Shown piece by piece: positions 20,677 through 29,487 of a stretch of DNA of 49,793 nt. Where the stretch lies: positions 1-49,793 of the forward strand of contig NZ_CAMPJD010000035.1 in assembly GCF_946886695.1 (NCBI RefSeq), written 5' to 3'. The position numbers were made by a program, and so were the translations under genes. Below the pieces are notes generated by a model, which saw nothing but the letters and a program-made list of their open reading frames with translations, was not told where the DNA came from and searched no databases. This DNA comes from an uncultured Pseudoxanthomonas sp. Its GTDB lineage: Bacteria > Pseudomonadota > Gammaproteobacteria > Xanthomonadales > Xanthomonadaceae. Within the stretch, counting starts at the first letter, position 1; each line of letters opens with the position of its first letter.

Positions 20677-21889
20677 CGTCAATGCCCTGTTGCTGCAATT
20701 GCCGGCGGAACTCAGCCTGCCGGCGCGTGCGGTCCATGACCTGCCCTTTCAATTGACCGCAGGCCGCATCGATGTCGTCACCGCGCGTGCGGCGGACCAT
20801 GGTCAGCACCTGCGCGTCGAGGAGCAACTTCTGGAACGCACGGATTTCTTCTTCCGGCGAACGCTCGTAGCGCGTGCCGGGGAATGGATTGAACGGAATC
20901 AGGTTGACCTTGCCGGCATCCTTCAACTGCGCGGCGTTGCTGAACTTGCGCATCAGCTGGGCCAGCTGGCGTGCGTGTTCGGGCTGGTCGTTGACGCCCT
21001 TCATCAGCGTGTACTCGAACGTCACCGAGTCGCGCTTCTTGTTCGCGCGCAGGTAGCGCACGCACGACGCCATCAGTTCGGCGATCGGATACTTCTTGTT
21101 GAGTGGCACCAGTTGTTCGCGCAGCGCGTCATTCGGCGCATGCAGCGAGACGGCCAGCGACACATCGGTTTCGGTGGACAGCCGGTCGATCATCGGCACC
21201 AGGCCGGACGTAGACAAGGTGACGCGCTTGCTGGCCAGGCCGTAGCCAAGATCGTCGCGCATGATGTTCATCGCACGCACGACGTTGTCGAAATTCAATA
21301 GCGGCTCGCCCATGCCCATCATCACCACGTTGGTGAGGCGGCGGTTCTGCGCAGGCACGTTGCCCAGGTGGCGCGCCGTCACCCACACCTGACCGATGAT
21401 CTCGGCGGTGGTCAGGTTGCGGTTGAAGCCCTGCGTGGCGGTCGAGCAGAACGTGCAGTTGAGGCCACAGCCCACCTGCGACGACACACACAGCGTCCCG
21501 CGGCTCTTGTCGGGGATGTACACGGTTTCGACAGCATTCTTGCCGTCAACGCCCATGCCGAGCAGCCACTTGTGGGTGCCGTCGGTGGAGGGCTTGTCGA
21601 ACACCACCTGCGGAACAACGACTTCGGCATGCTCCTGCAGCTTGGCGCGCAGGTTCTTGCCCAGGTCCGTCATCAACTCGAAGTCGGTGACGTAGCGATG
21701 GTGGATCCACTTCATCACCTGATGAGCACGGAACTTCTGCTCACCCAGCTTCTCGATGAAGAAATGCTCCAGACCCTCGCGATCCAGGTCCAGCAGGTTC
21801 TGTTTCGCAGGCACGGGTGCACCGATGGCCACGGACGGTGCGTCCGTGGCCATTTTCAGTTCGATCGGTGGCAGTTCGTGGCTGCTCAT
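20666..21889 (-). CDS. rlmN: Dual-specificity 23S rRNA/tRNA adenine-C2 methyltransferase
   Basis: Radical-SAM enzyme making 2-methyladenosine at 23S rRNA A2503 and tRNA A37. From the ATG at 21889 it has 407 aa, slightly more than E. coli RlmN (384) because of an N-terminal extension. The iron-sulfur motif C141-x3-C145-x2-C148 lies in [17 protein letters not shown]. The methyl-carrying cysteine is C377, in [10 protein letters not shown]. Ten bases separate it from ndk upstream, consistent with one operon. Confidence 0.96.
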   Translation of the reverse strand: MSSHELPPIELKMATDAPSVAIGAPVPAKQNLLDLDREGLEHFFIEKLGEQKFRAHQVMKWIHHRYVTDFELMTDLGKNLRAKLQEHAEVVVPQVVFDKPSTDGTHKWLLGMGVDGKNAVETVYIPDKSRGTLCVSSQVGCGLNCTFCSTATQGFNRNLTTAEIIGQVWVTARHLGNVPAQNRRLTNVVMMGMGEPLLNFDNVVRAMNIMRDDLGYGLASKRVTLSTSGLVPMIDRLSTETDVSLAVSLHAPNDALREQLVPLNKKYPIAELMASCVRYLRANKKRDSVTFEYTLMKGVNDQPEHARQLAQLMRKFSNAAQLKDAGKVNLIPFNPFPGTRYERSPEEEIRAFQKLLLDAQVLTMVRRTRGDDIDAACGQLKGQVMDRTRRQAEFRRQLQQQGIDDAA

Positions 21890-21899
21890 CACGGTTCGC

Positions 21900-22325
21900 T
21901 CAGCGCGAGAACACTTCGGTGGCCGCGAAGAAGTACGCGATCTCGATGTTCGCGTTCTCGACCGAATCCGAACCGTGCGCGGCATTGGCGTCGATCGAAT
22001 CGGCGAAGTCGGCACGGATCGTGCCCGGTGCGGCGTCCTTGGGGTTGGTGGCGCCGAGGATGTCGCGATGCTTCAGCACGGCGTTCTCGCCTTCCAGCAC
22101 CTGGATCACCACCGGGCCGGAGATCATGAATTCAACCAGCGCATTGAAGAACGGGCGTTCGCGATGCACGGCGTAAAAACCTTCGGCCTCACGGCGCGAC
22201 AGGTGCTTCATCTTCGAGGCGACGATCTTCAGGCCGTTCTTTTCGAAGCGGGCATAGATCTCACCGACGACGTTCTTGGCGACGGCATCGGGCTTGACGA
22301 TTGACAGGGTGCGCTCCAGCGCCAT
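21900..22325 (-). CDS. ndk: Nucleoside-diphosphate kinase
   Basis: Balances nucleoside di- and triphosphate pools by phosphate transfer through a histidine. Exactly 141 aa from the ATG at 22325, preceded by GGAGAA. The start [13 protein letters not shown] and the active-site block NAAHGSDS with the phosphorylated His are typical. It heads the ndk-rlmN-pilW-rodZ block. A hairpin with a U-tract lies 40-60 bp upstream, between the gene and its probable promoter. Confidence 0.97.
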   Translation of the reverse strand: MALERTLSIVKPDAVAKNVVGEIYARFEKNGLKIVASKMKHLSRREAEGFYAVHRERPFFNALVEFMISGPVVIQVLEGENAVLKHRDILGATNPKDAAPGTIRADFADSIDANAAHGSDSVENANIEIAYFFAATEVFSR

Positions 22326-22364
22326 GGGGATTTTCTCCGTTGGGCGGGCCACTAAAGACCCAAG

Positions 22365-22390
22365 GTTAACATGAAAAACCCGCGTTGAAA
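22365..22390 (-). terminator. Hairpin with U-tract upstream of ndk
   Basis: Read on the minus strand the sequence is CCCGCG-TTTCAA-CGCGGG followed by TTTTTC. This has the form of an intrinsic terminator, but it lies upstream of the ndk start (22325) with no minus-strand gene behind it. It could end a short RNA or attenuate ndk. A TAGAAT hexamer, resembling a -10 box, occurs further upstream on that strand near 22417-22422. Boundaries are approximate. Confidence 0.55.
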
Positions 22391-22508
22391 CGCGGGCTTA
22401 GACCAGAAAGCGTAGAGAGATTCTAACGTATACGGCATCGCGATGCAGCAGGGATGCGGCAAATTGCTGCCCCGCAACATGACAGCGGCAGGAGGTCGGC
22501 GGAGAATA

Positions 22509-22528
22509 AATCAAACAAGCGTTTGATT
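22509..22528. promoter_or_regulatory. Palindromic operator, PsrA-box-like
   Basis: Perfect inverted repeat AATCAAAC-N4-GTTTGATT, ending 16 bp before the regulator start codon. The core CAAAC-N4-GTTTG is the published form of the Pseudomonas PsrA binding site. Its place suggests that the regulator represses itself and the fad genes behind it. Confidence 0.8.
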
Positions 22529-22544
22529 CAGTCCCGGAGGGGCC

Positions 22545-23186
22545 ATGGGCAACACCACGCATTTCTCCACCAAGGAGCGCATCCTGGGGGCAGCCGAAGA
22601 GCTGTTCGCCCAGCACGGGTTCGCCGGCACCTCGCTGCGCCAGGTCACCAGCCGGGCGGACGTGAACATCGCGGCCGTCAACTACCACTTCGGCAGCAAG
22701 GAAAACCTGGTCAATGAAGTCTTCCGGCGCCGCATGGACGACATGACGGCCGCTCGCCTGTCCCTGCTCGAGAAGGCGCTGGCCGACCGCCCGGGCCAGT
22801 TGGAGCCGATCCTGGCCGCCTTCGTCGAGCCTGCCCTTGCGCTGGCCCAGGACCGTCACGGCGGCGGCGCCTTCGTCCGGGTCATTGCCCGCGCTTACGC
22901 CGAAAAGAACGACGGGCTGCGCAAGTTCCTGTCCGACCATTACGGTCACGTGCTGCGAGAGTTCGGCAAGGCGATCGCCGCCTGCGTGCCGGGCCTCAGC
23001 AAGGAAGAGCTCTACTGGCGGCTGGACTTCTTCTCTGGCGCCCTGACCTACGCCATGGCCGACTTCGGCCTGATCAAACGCCCCACGGGCGTCACGGAGA
23101 CGGCGCATCGTGAGCGCGCCGCCCGCGAACTCATCCGCTTCGCCGAGGCCGGCCTGCGCGCCGACCACGTCAAACAACCCCTGTAA
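22545..23186 (+). CDS. TetR-family regulator of fatty-acid oxidation (PsrA-like)
   Basis: A 213-aa repressor-type protein. The N-terminal helix-turn-helix (about 8-55) reads RILGAAEELFAQHGFAGTSL and later AAVNYHFGSKENL, close to Pseudomonas PsrA. The C-terminal domain would bind a ligand; in PsrA this is a long-chain fatty acid that releases DNA. A strong GGAGG lies 6 nt before the ATG. A PsrA-box-like palindrome lies directly upstream, and the beta-oxidation genes start 15 bp downstream on the same strand. Autoregulation and control of this operon are inferred. Confidence 0.88.
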   Translation: MGNTTHFSTKERILGAAEELFAQHGFAGTSLRQVTSRADVNIAAVNYHFGSKENLVNEVFRRRMDDMTAARLSLLEKALADRPGQLEPILAAFVEPALALAQDRHGGGAFVRVIARAYAEKNDGLRKFLSDHYGHVLREFGKAIAACVPGLSKEELYWRLDFFSGALTYAMADFGLIKRPTGVTETAHRERAARELIRFAEAGLRADHVKQPL

Positions 23187-23201
23187 TCGCAAGGATTCCT
23201 C

Positions 23202-25574
23202 ATGTCCAACCAACTGCTTGTACGCAAGGCGGCCGTCCTGGGCGCCGGTGTAATGGGCGCGCAGATCGCCGCGCACCTGACCAACGCCGGGGTCGACACC
23301 GTGCTGTTCGACCTGCCTGCCAAGGAAGGTCACCCCGACGGCATCGTGCTGAAGGCCATCGCCGGTCTGGCCAAGCTGAGCCCCGCCCCATTGGCCAGCA
23401 AGTCACTGGCTGAGGCGATCACGCCGGCCAACTATGAAACGGGCCTGGAACACCTGAAGGGCTGCGACCTGATCATCGAAGCCATCGCCGAACGGATGGA
23501 CTGGAAGCAGGACCTGTACAAGAAGATCGCGCCGTTCGTGGCCGACCATGCCGTACTGGCGAGCAACACCTCAGGCTTGGGAATCAACAAGTTGGCGGAA
23601 GTTCTTCCGGAACAACTTCGCCATCGTTTCTGCGGTGTGCACTTCTTCAATCCGCCGCGCTACATGCACCTGGCCGAACTGATCCCGGCAAAAACCACCG
23701 ACGCGTCGGTGCTCGAGGGCCTAGAAGGTTTCCTGACCACCACGCTCGGCAAGGGCGTGGTGTATGCGAAGGACACCCCCAACTTCATCGGCAACCGGAT
23801 CGGCGTGTTCTCGATCCTGGCGACCGCCCATCACACGGCCGAGTTCAAGCTGGGCTTCGACGAAGTGGACGCCATCACCGGCCCGCTGATAGGCCGACCG
23901 AAGTCGGCTACCTACCGCACCTCCGACGTGGTTGGCCTGGACACCATGGTCCACGTCATCAAGACCATGGGCGATACCCTGCCCGACGACCCGTGGCATG
24001 CCTACTTCAAATCGCCGAAGTGGCTGGAGGCACTGATCGCCAAGGGCGCGCTGGGCCAGAAGACCGGCGCCGGCATCTTCCGCAAGGTGGGCAAGGACAT
24101 TGTGGTGCTCGATCTGGCCAAGCAGGATTACCGGCCGGCCGACCGCGCCGCCGCGCCGGAAGTGGTCGAAATCCTGAAGATCAGGAATCCTGCCGAGAAG
24201 TTCGCCAAGCTGCGTGAAAGCCAGCATCCGCAGGCGCAGTTCCTGTGGGCGGTGTTCCGCGACCTGTTCCACTACAGCGCCTACCACCTGTCCGACATCG
24301 CCGATACCGCGCGCGACGTGGACCTGGCCATCCGCTGGGGCTACGGCTGGTCGCTGGGTCCGTTCGAAACCTGGCAGGCGGCGGGCTGGAAGCAGGTGGC
24401 GCAGTGGATCGCTGACGACATCGTCGCCGGCAAAACCATGAGCAGTGCGCCGTTGCCGAACTGGGTGTTCGATGGCCGGGAGGGCGTCCACGCGCCCGAG
24501 GGCAGCTACAGCCCCGCCCGGAATACGAAGCTGCCGCGGTCGGCCCTGCCCGTCTACCAGCGCCAGCGTTTCCCGGATCCCCTGCTCGGTGAAACCTTCG
24601 CCCAGGGCGAGACCGTCTACGAGAACGACGGCGTGCGCCTGTGGACCGATGGCGACGGCATCGGTGTGGTCAGTTTCAAGACCAAGATGCACACCGTGTC
24701 CGACGCCGTGCTGGAAGGCATGCAGCAGGCGATCACCATCGCCGAGCAGAAGTTCAAGGGTTTGGTGATCTGGCAGCCGAAGGAGCCCTTCTCGGCCGGC
24801 GCCGACCTGGCGGGTGCGCTGGGCGCACTGCAGGCCGGCAAGATCGCCGAGTTCGAAGCGATGGTCGCCAACTTCCAGGCCACCAGCCAGCGCATCAAGT
24901 ATTCGCTGGTGCCGGTGGTCGCGGCCGTACGCGGCCTGGCACTGGGTGGCGGCTGCGAATTCCAGATGCACAGCGCCAGGGCCGTGGTATCGCTGGAAAG
25001 CTACATCGGCCTGGTCGAGGCAGGCGTGGGTCTGTTGCCCGCTGGCGGCGGCCTGAAGGAAATCGCGGTACGCGCTTCGCAGGCGGTGGGCCCGGGCGGT
25101 GACGTGTTCGCCGAACTGAAGAAGACCTTCGAAACCGTCGCGATGGCGAAGGTGTCGGCTTCCGCGGTCGAGGCCCAGGAACTGGGGCTGGTACGCGCGA
25201 ATGACCTGGTCGTGTTCAATGCCTACGAACAGCTGTACATCGCCAAGCAGCAGGTGCTGGCGCTGGCCGAAAGCGGCTACCGCCCGCCCCTGCCCGCCCG
25301 CCGCATCCAGGTGGCCGGCGACGTCGGCATTGCCACCTTCAAGATGATGCTGGTCAACATGCTGGAAGGCCGCTTCATCAGCGAATACGACTATGAGATT
25401 GCCGTACGCATCGCCACCGTGCTGTGCGGTGGCGAGGTCGATCGCGGCGCCCTGGTCGACGAAGAGTGGCTGCTGAAGCTGGAGCGCAAGCACTTCGTTG
25501 AACTGGCCCAGCAGGAAAAGACCCAGGCGCGCATTGCGCACATGCTGAAGACCGGCAAGCCCCTGCGTAACTAA
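23202..25574 (+). CDS. Bifunctional 3-hydroxyacyl-CoA dehydrogenase / enoyl-CoA hydratase (FadN-like)
   Basis: Beta-oxidation enzyme of 790 aa carrying out hydration of trans-2-enoyl-CoA and NAD-dependent oxidation of 3-hydroxyacyl-CoA. The dehydrogenase part comes first: GxGxxG at 14-19 (GAGVMG) and the catalytic-type H147 in CGVHFFNPPR. The crotonase domain follows in the last 300 residues (EPFSAGADLAG, then ALGGGCEFQMH). This order is the reverse of E. coli FadB and matches Bacillus FadN in both order and length. It lies between the PsrA-like gene and the thiolase on the same strand. Confidence 0.92.
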   Translation: MSNQLLVRKAAVLGAGVMGAQIAAHLTNAGVDTVLFDLPAKEGHPDGIVLKAIAGLAKLSPAPLASKSLAEAITPANYETGLEHLKGCDLIIEAIAERMDWKQDLYKKIAPFVADHAVLASNTSGLGINKLAEVLPEQLRHRFCGVHFFNPPRYMHLAELIPAKTTDASVLEGLEGFLTTTLGKGVVYAKDTPNFIGNRIGVFSILATAHHTAEFKLGFDEVDAITGPLIGRPKSATYRTSDVVGLDTMVHVIKTMGDTLPDDPWHAYFKSPKWLEALIAKGALGQKTGAGIFRKVGKDIVVLDLAKQDYRPADRAAAPEVVEILKIRNPAEKFAKLRESQHPQAQFLWAVFRDLFHYSAYHLSDIADTARDVDLAIRWGYGWSLGPFETWQAAGWKQVAQWIADDIVAGKTMSSAPLPNWVFDGREGVHAPEGSYSPARNTKLPRSALPVYQRQRFPDPLLGETFAQGETVYENDGVRLWTDGDGIGVVSFKTKMHTVSDAVLEGMQQAITIAEQKFKGLVIWQPKEPFSAGADLAGALGALQAGKIAEFEAMVANFQATSQRIKYSLVPVVAAVRGLALGGGCEFQMHSARAVVSLESYIGLVEAGVGLLPAGGGLKEIAVRASQAVGPGGDVFAELKKTFETVAMAKVSASAVEAQELGLVRANDLVVFNAYEQLYIAKQQVLALAESGYRPPLPARRIQVAGDVGIATFKMMLVNMLEGRFISEYDYEIAVRIATVLCGGEVDRGALVDEEWLLKLERKHFVELAQQEKTQARIAHMLKTGKPLRN

Positions 25575-25597
25575 GCGACGGACAAGGACACATCGAA

Positions 25598-26803
25598 ATG
25601 AGCAAGCAGATCCAAGAAGCCTACATCGTCGCAGCCACCCGCACCCCGGTCGGCAAGGCGCCGAAGGGCGTATTCCGCAATACCCGTCCGGACGACATGC
25701 TGGCGCACGTACTGAAGTCCGTCGTTGCGCAGGCGCCGGGCATCGACCTCGGCCGCATCGATGACGCCATCATCGGCTGCGCCATGCCCGAGGGCGAGCA
25801 AGGCATGAACGTGGCACGCATCGGCCTGCTGCTGGCGGGCCTGCCGAATACCATCGCCGCGCAGACGATCAACCGCTTCTGTTCGTCCGGCCTGCAGGCC
25901 GTGGCAATGGCGGCCGACCAGATCCGTCTGGGCAATGCCGACCTGATGCTGGCCGGCGGCACCGAAAGCATGAGCATGGTGCCGATGATGGGCAACAAGA
26001 TCGCCATGGCGCCCAGCGTGTTCGACAACGACCACGTGGCTATCGCCTACGGCATGGGCATCACTGCGGAGAAGGTCGCCGAGGAATGGAAGATCTCGCG
26101 CGAGGACCAGGATGCGTTCGCCGTTGCTTCGCACCAGAAGGCACTGGCCGCGCAGGCCGCCGGCGAGTTCAGGGACGAGATCAGCCCCTACGAAGTGATC
26201 TCGCGCCAGCCCGACCTGGCCGGCAACACCGTGCGCCTGAAGAAGCTGTTGGTCGAACAGGATGAAGGCCCGCGCGCGGACACCTCGCTGGAAGGCTTGG
26301 CCAAGCTGCGCACCGTGTTCCGCAATCCGCAGTTCGGGGGCACCGTCACCGCCGGCACCTCGTCGCAGATGAGCGATGGCGCCGCGGGCGTGCTGCTGGC
26401 ATCGGAGCAGGCAATCAAGGACTACGGCCTGACTCCGCTCGCCCGCTTCGTCAGTTTCTCGGTCGCCGGCGTGCGTCCTGAAGTGATGGGCATCGGCCCG
26501 ATCGCCGCCATCCCGAAAGCCCTGAAACAGGCAGGTCTGACCAAGGACCAGCTGGAATGGATCGAGCTCAACGAAGCGTTCGCCGCGCAGGCCCTGGCGG
26601 TGATCCGCGACAGCGAACTGGACCCTTCCAAGATCAACCCGCTGGGCGGCGCCATCGCCCTCGGCCATCCGCTGGGTGCGACTGGTGCGATCCGCACTGC
26701 CACGATCGTCCACGGCATGCGTCGTCGCCAGCAGAAGTACGGCATGGTCACCATGTGCATCGGCACCGGCATGGGCGCCGCGGGCATCTTCGAGTCGCTC
26801 TGA
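25598..26803 (+). CDS. Acetyl-CoA C-acyltransferase (3-ketoacyl-CoA thiolase)
   Basis: Cleaves 3-ketoacyl-CoA with CoA to acetyl-CoA and a shortened acyl-CoA. At 401 aa it is a standard thiolase. The catalytic residues are in place: nucleophile C95 (NRFCSSGLQ), H357 (ALGHPLGATG) and C387 (MCIGTGMG). It is the last gene of the operon, 23 bp behind the FadN-like gene, and a terminator follows. Together the pair performs the last three steps of each beta-oxidation cycle; no acyl-CoA dehydrogenase is present nearby. Confidence 0.94.
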   Translation: MSKQIQEAYIVAATRTPVGKAPKGVFRNTRPDDMLAHVLKSVVAQAPGIDLGRIDDAIIGCAMPEGEQGMNVARIGLLLAGLPNTIAAQTINRFCSSGLQAVAMAADQIRLGNADLMLAGGTESMSMVPMMGNKIAMAPSVFDNDHVAIAYGMGITAEKVAEEWKISREDQDAFAVASHQKALAAQAAGEFRDEISPYEVISRQPDLAGNTVRLKKLLVEQDEGPRADTSLEGLAKLRTVFRNPQFGGTVTAGTSSQMSDGAAGVLLASEQAIKDYGLTPLARFVSFSVAGVRPEVMGIGPIAAIPKALKQAGLTKDQLEWIELNEAFAAQALAVIRDSELDPSKINPLGGAIALGHPLGATGAIRTATIVHGMRRRQQKYGMVTMCIGTGMGAAGIFESL

Positions 26804-26830
26804 AGCAGGTCGCACTTCCGTGTTGAACGA

Positions 26831-26854
26831 AAAAGGCGCTGGAAGGCGCCTTTT
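26831..26854. terminator. Bidirectional terminator between the fad operon and the csaA-like gene
   Basis: Stem AAAAGGCGC/GCGCCTTTT around a 6-nt centre. It has T residues on both sides, so it can end transcripts from the thiolase (+) and from the csaA-like gene (-). Confidence 0.85.
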
Positions 26855-26875
26855 CCCTGTGTGCGGCGCCTTCGC

Positions 26876-27220
26876 TCACGCCATCCGCGTACCATTCGGC
26901 ACTGGCCTCTCCACCGTGGTGATCACCACGCCGGCGTCGGTGTGGAACCCGGTCAGCAGGAACTCCGACAGAAACCCTCCGATCTGCTTCGGAGGAAAAT
27001 TGATGACGCCGACGATCTGCCGCCCGACCAGATCCTCTGCGGCGTAAAGCGCGACGATCTGCGCGCTGGTCTTCCTGATGCCGTGCGGCCCGAAGTCCAC
27101 CCAGAGCTTCCACGCCGGTTTGCGCGCCTGGGGGAACGCCTCGACCTTCATCACGGTACCCGCGCACAACGCGACCCGTTCGAAGTCAGCCCATTCGATA
27201 AGGTTCTGCGATTCCGTCAT
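26876..27220 (-). CDS. csaA: CsaA-type tRNA-binding domain protein
   Basis: A 114-aa OB-fold protein. It contains the CsaA pattern: ADFERVALCAGTVMKVE near the start, WKLWVDFG, KTSAQIV, and VGRQIVGVINFPPKQIG. CsaA binds tRNA in vitro and has been called a secretion chaperone in Bacillus; its role here is not known. The ATG at 27220 is used because an AGGTGA lies just upstream. It lies 5 bp after the FAD oxidoreductase gene, so co-transcription is likely. Confidence 0.88.
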   Translation of the reverse strand: MTESQNLIEWADFERVALCAGTVMKVEAFPQARKPAWKLWVDFGPHGIRKTSAQIVALYAAEDLVGRQIVGVINFPPKQIGGFLSEFLLTGFHTDAGVVITTVERPVPNGTRMA

Positions 27221-27225
27221 GTCGG

Positions 27226-28533
27226 TCACCTGTGTTCCATCCTGTCTTTCCACGCATCCCTGAACTCCGCCCACCAGTAGCCCAACTGCGCGCCCACGAA
27301 GCCCGCCGGCTTCAAGGCCGACACCAGGCCATAGTCCAAAAATTCGCGCCAGCGCGGGTCGTCATGAGCGATGGCACTGGCGAGGATCTCCCCGGCGAAC
27401 GTGGTGGGCGCCACGCCATGCCCCCCGAACGCCTGCGCAAGCCATAGTCCGTCCTCCACACGTCCCACCTGCGGCATCTGGTGGCGGGCATAGCTCATCA
27501 GCCCCGACCACGCGTAGTCGATGCGGACGCCTTCGAGCTGGGGAAACACCTTCACCATGTCGCGATACAGCAGCCTCCGGACCGCTCCGGCAGACCGGTC
27601 GAGCACGGAGATGCGTCCTCCCCACAACAACCGCGTGTCGGGTAGCGGACGGTAGTAATCGAACGCGAACCGCGTGTCATAGACCGCGGCCTGCGTCGTG
27701 AGCGCGTCCTGCATCCGCGCATGCAGCGGTTCCGTCACCATCACGTAAGTGGCGATGGGCAACACGCCGGCATCAACACGGCGGTGAAGGCCCGCAAGAT
27801 AGCCCCCGCAGGCAAGCACGACATGGCGCGCCCTGACCTGCCCCTGTGGCGTGACCACCCGCCAACCCGCGCCGTCCCGCACCAGCGCGGTCGCTGGCGA
27901 GCGCGCGAACAGGGAGACACCCTGTTCCTGGGCCACGCGCGCAATGCCTCGCGCGTACTTCAGCGGATGGAAGTGGAAAGCGTCGGGCTCGAACAGGCCG
28001 TCGTGGTACCGATGTGTCCGGATGTGGCTTCGCAACGTTTCCTGCGGCAACCATCGCCAGTCCTGACCGTAATGATCCGCCAGCAGGCGCTGCCGGCTCC
28101 GCAGCACCTCCGGATCCTTGAACCAGTTGGCCCAGATGATCCCGGCGTGCGTGTCGTCGCAGGCGATGGCATGGCGTGTGATGCGCTGCCGGATCAGATC
28201 GACCGCATCCGTCGTGCCGTGGTAAAGCGCCTTGGCGCGCTGGGCACCCAGCTCGCGCAGGAGCGCGTCCTCACCCCGGGAGAATCCACCGAACACGAAG
28301 CCGCCATTGCGTCCCGAGGCGCCATACCCGGCCTCCTCCGCCTCGAGCACCACGACATCCCGAACACCCCGCTCCGACAACCCCAGCGCGGTATTGAGCC
28401 CCGCAAACCCGCCGCCGATGATGCAGACCGATACTTCGATGCTCCCCTGTAATACAGGCGACGCCGGGGCCGGGCCGGCGGTATCGAGATAGTAGCCGGC
28501 TCCAGATATGTCAGGTGCAGACATGGCATCCAT
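27226..28533 (-). CDS. FAD-dependent oxidoreductase (OrdL/PuuB-like)
   Basis: A 435-aa amine-oxidase type flavoprotein of the DAO family. The FAD-binding motif IIGGGFAGLNTA begins near residue 38, followed by EAEEAGYGASGRNGGFV, which resembles OrdL and gamma-glutamylputrescine oxidase (PuuB). FGGHGVAPTTFAGE near 375-390 is the usual C-terminal FAD contact. No other Puu gene is adjacent, so the substrate is open. The aguA/aguB putrescine pathway is about 10 kb away, but no direct link can be shown. Two start codons three codons apart are possible. Confidence 0.85.
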   Translation of the reverse strand: MDAMSAPDISGAGYYLDTAGPAPASPVLQGSIEVSVCIIGGGFAGLNTALGLSERGVRDVVVLEAEEAGYGASGRNGGFVFGGFSRGEDALLRELGAQRAKALYHGTTDAVDLIRQRITRHAIACDDTHAGIIWANWFKDPEVLRSRQRLLADHYGQDWRWLPQETLRSHIRTHRYHDGLFEPDAFHFHPLKYARGIARVAQEQGVSLFARSPATALVRDGAGWRVVTPQGQVRARHVVLACGGYLAGLHRRVDAGVLPIATYVMVTEPLHARMQDALTTQAAVYDTRFAFDYYRPLPDTRLLWGGRISVLDRSAGAVRRLLYRDMVKVFPQLEGVRIDYAWSGLMSYARHQMPQVGRVEDGLWLAQAFGGHGVAPTTFAGEILASAIAHDDPRWREFLDYGLVSALKPAGFVGAQLGYWWAEFRDAWKDRMEHR

Positions 28534-28584
28534 CGAGTGGTGCGGGACCGACGGGTCGAATCAGGCCTTCGGTGATGCGTAAAC

Positions 28585-29487
28585 CTACTCGAGTTCCTGC
28601 ACACCCAGCTCGTTCAACGCGTCCTGCATCATGATGCGGGCGGCATCACTGAGCTTCTCATGGTCGAGTGCGTAGCGGATGGTCGCTTCGATGAGGCCGA
28701 TGTGCGTACCGCAGTCGAAACGGGTGCCCTTGAAGCGATAGGCATGCACAGGTTTTTCCGACAGCAGCGCCGCGATGGCATCCGTCAGCTGGATCTCGCC
28801 GCCGGCGCCCGGCACCGTATTCTCCAGCAGGGAGAAGATGCGCGAATCGAGCACATAGCGGCCGACGACCGCCAGATTGCTCGGTGCAACGTCTGGTTTC
28901 GGTTTCTCCACGATGGCGCGGATGCGCCCTTCCCGGCCAGTGAAGGGGTCGGTGGCAACGATGCCATAGCTGCCTGTCTGGTCTTGCGGCACATCCTGCA
29001 CCGCAATGATGCTGGCACCCGTTGTTTCGGCGGCGTCGGCCATCTGCTTCAGCGCGCCTGGCCCACGGTTCCAGATGAGGTCGTCGGGCAGCAGGACCGC
29101 GAATGGTTCATCGCCCACGATCGGCTTCGCGCACAGCACGGCATGGCCCAGGCCCAGTGCCTCGGCCTGGGTCACAAAGACGGCGCGAACGTGGCTTGGC
29201 AGCACATTCCGCACAAGTTCGAGTTGCTCGTGCTTGCCCGCGCGCTCCAACTTCTGCTCGAGCTCATAGGCTTTGTCGAAATAGTCGGCAACCGCATGCT
29301 TGTAGCGGTTGGTGACGAAGATCAGCGTGTCGCACCCAGCCTCGACTGCCTCATCCACCGCGTACTGGATCAGCGGCCGGTCAATGATCGGCAGCATCTC
29401 CTTCGGCACGGTCTTGGTTGCGGGCAGAAAGCGGGTGCCTAGACCGGCGACAGGAAAAACGGCTTTGCGGATTCTGACGTGGCTCAT
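28585..29487 (-). CDS. galU: UTP-glucose-1-phosphate uridylyltransferase
   Basis: Makes UDP-glucose, the donor for lipopolysaccharide, exopolysaccharide and other glycans. Its 300 aa are normal. The nucleotide-binding signature FPVAGLGTRFLPATK and the block VPKEMLPIIDRPLIQYAVDE (residues about 12-48) are diagnostic. The start overlaps the stop of the WbpM-like gene by 4 bp (ATGA), which ties it to the surface-glycan genes upstream. Confidence 0.97.
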   Translation of the reverse strand: MSHVRIRKAVFPVAGLGTRFLPATKTVPKEMLPIIDRPLIQYAVDEAVEAGCDTLIFVTNRYKHAVADYFDKAYELEQKLERAGKHEQLELVRNVLPSHVRAVFVTQAEALGLGHAVLCAKPIVGDEPFAVLLPDDLIWNRGPGALKQMADAAETTGASIIAVQDVPQDQTGSYGIVATDPFTGREGRIRAIVEKPKPDVAPSNLAVVGRYVLDSRIFSLLENTVPGAGGEIQLTDAIAALLSEKPVHAYRFKGTRFDCGTHIGLIEATIRYALDHEKLSDAARIMMQDALNELGVQELE

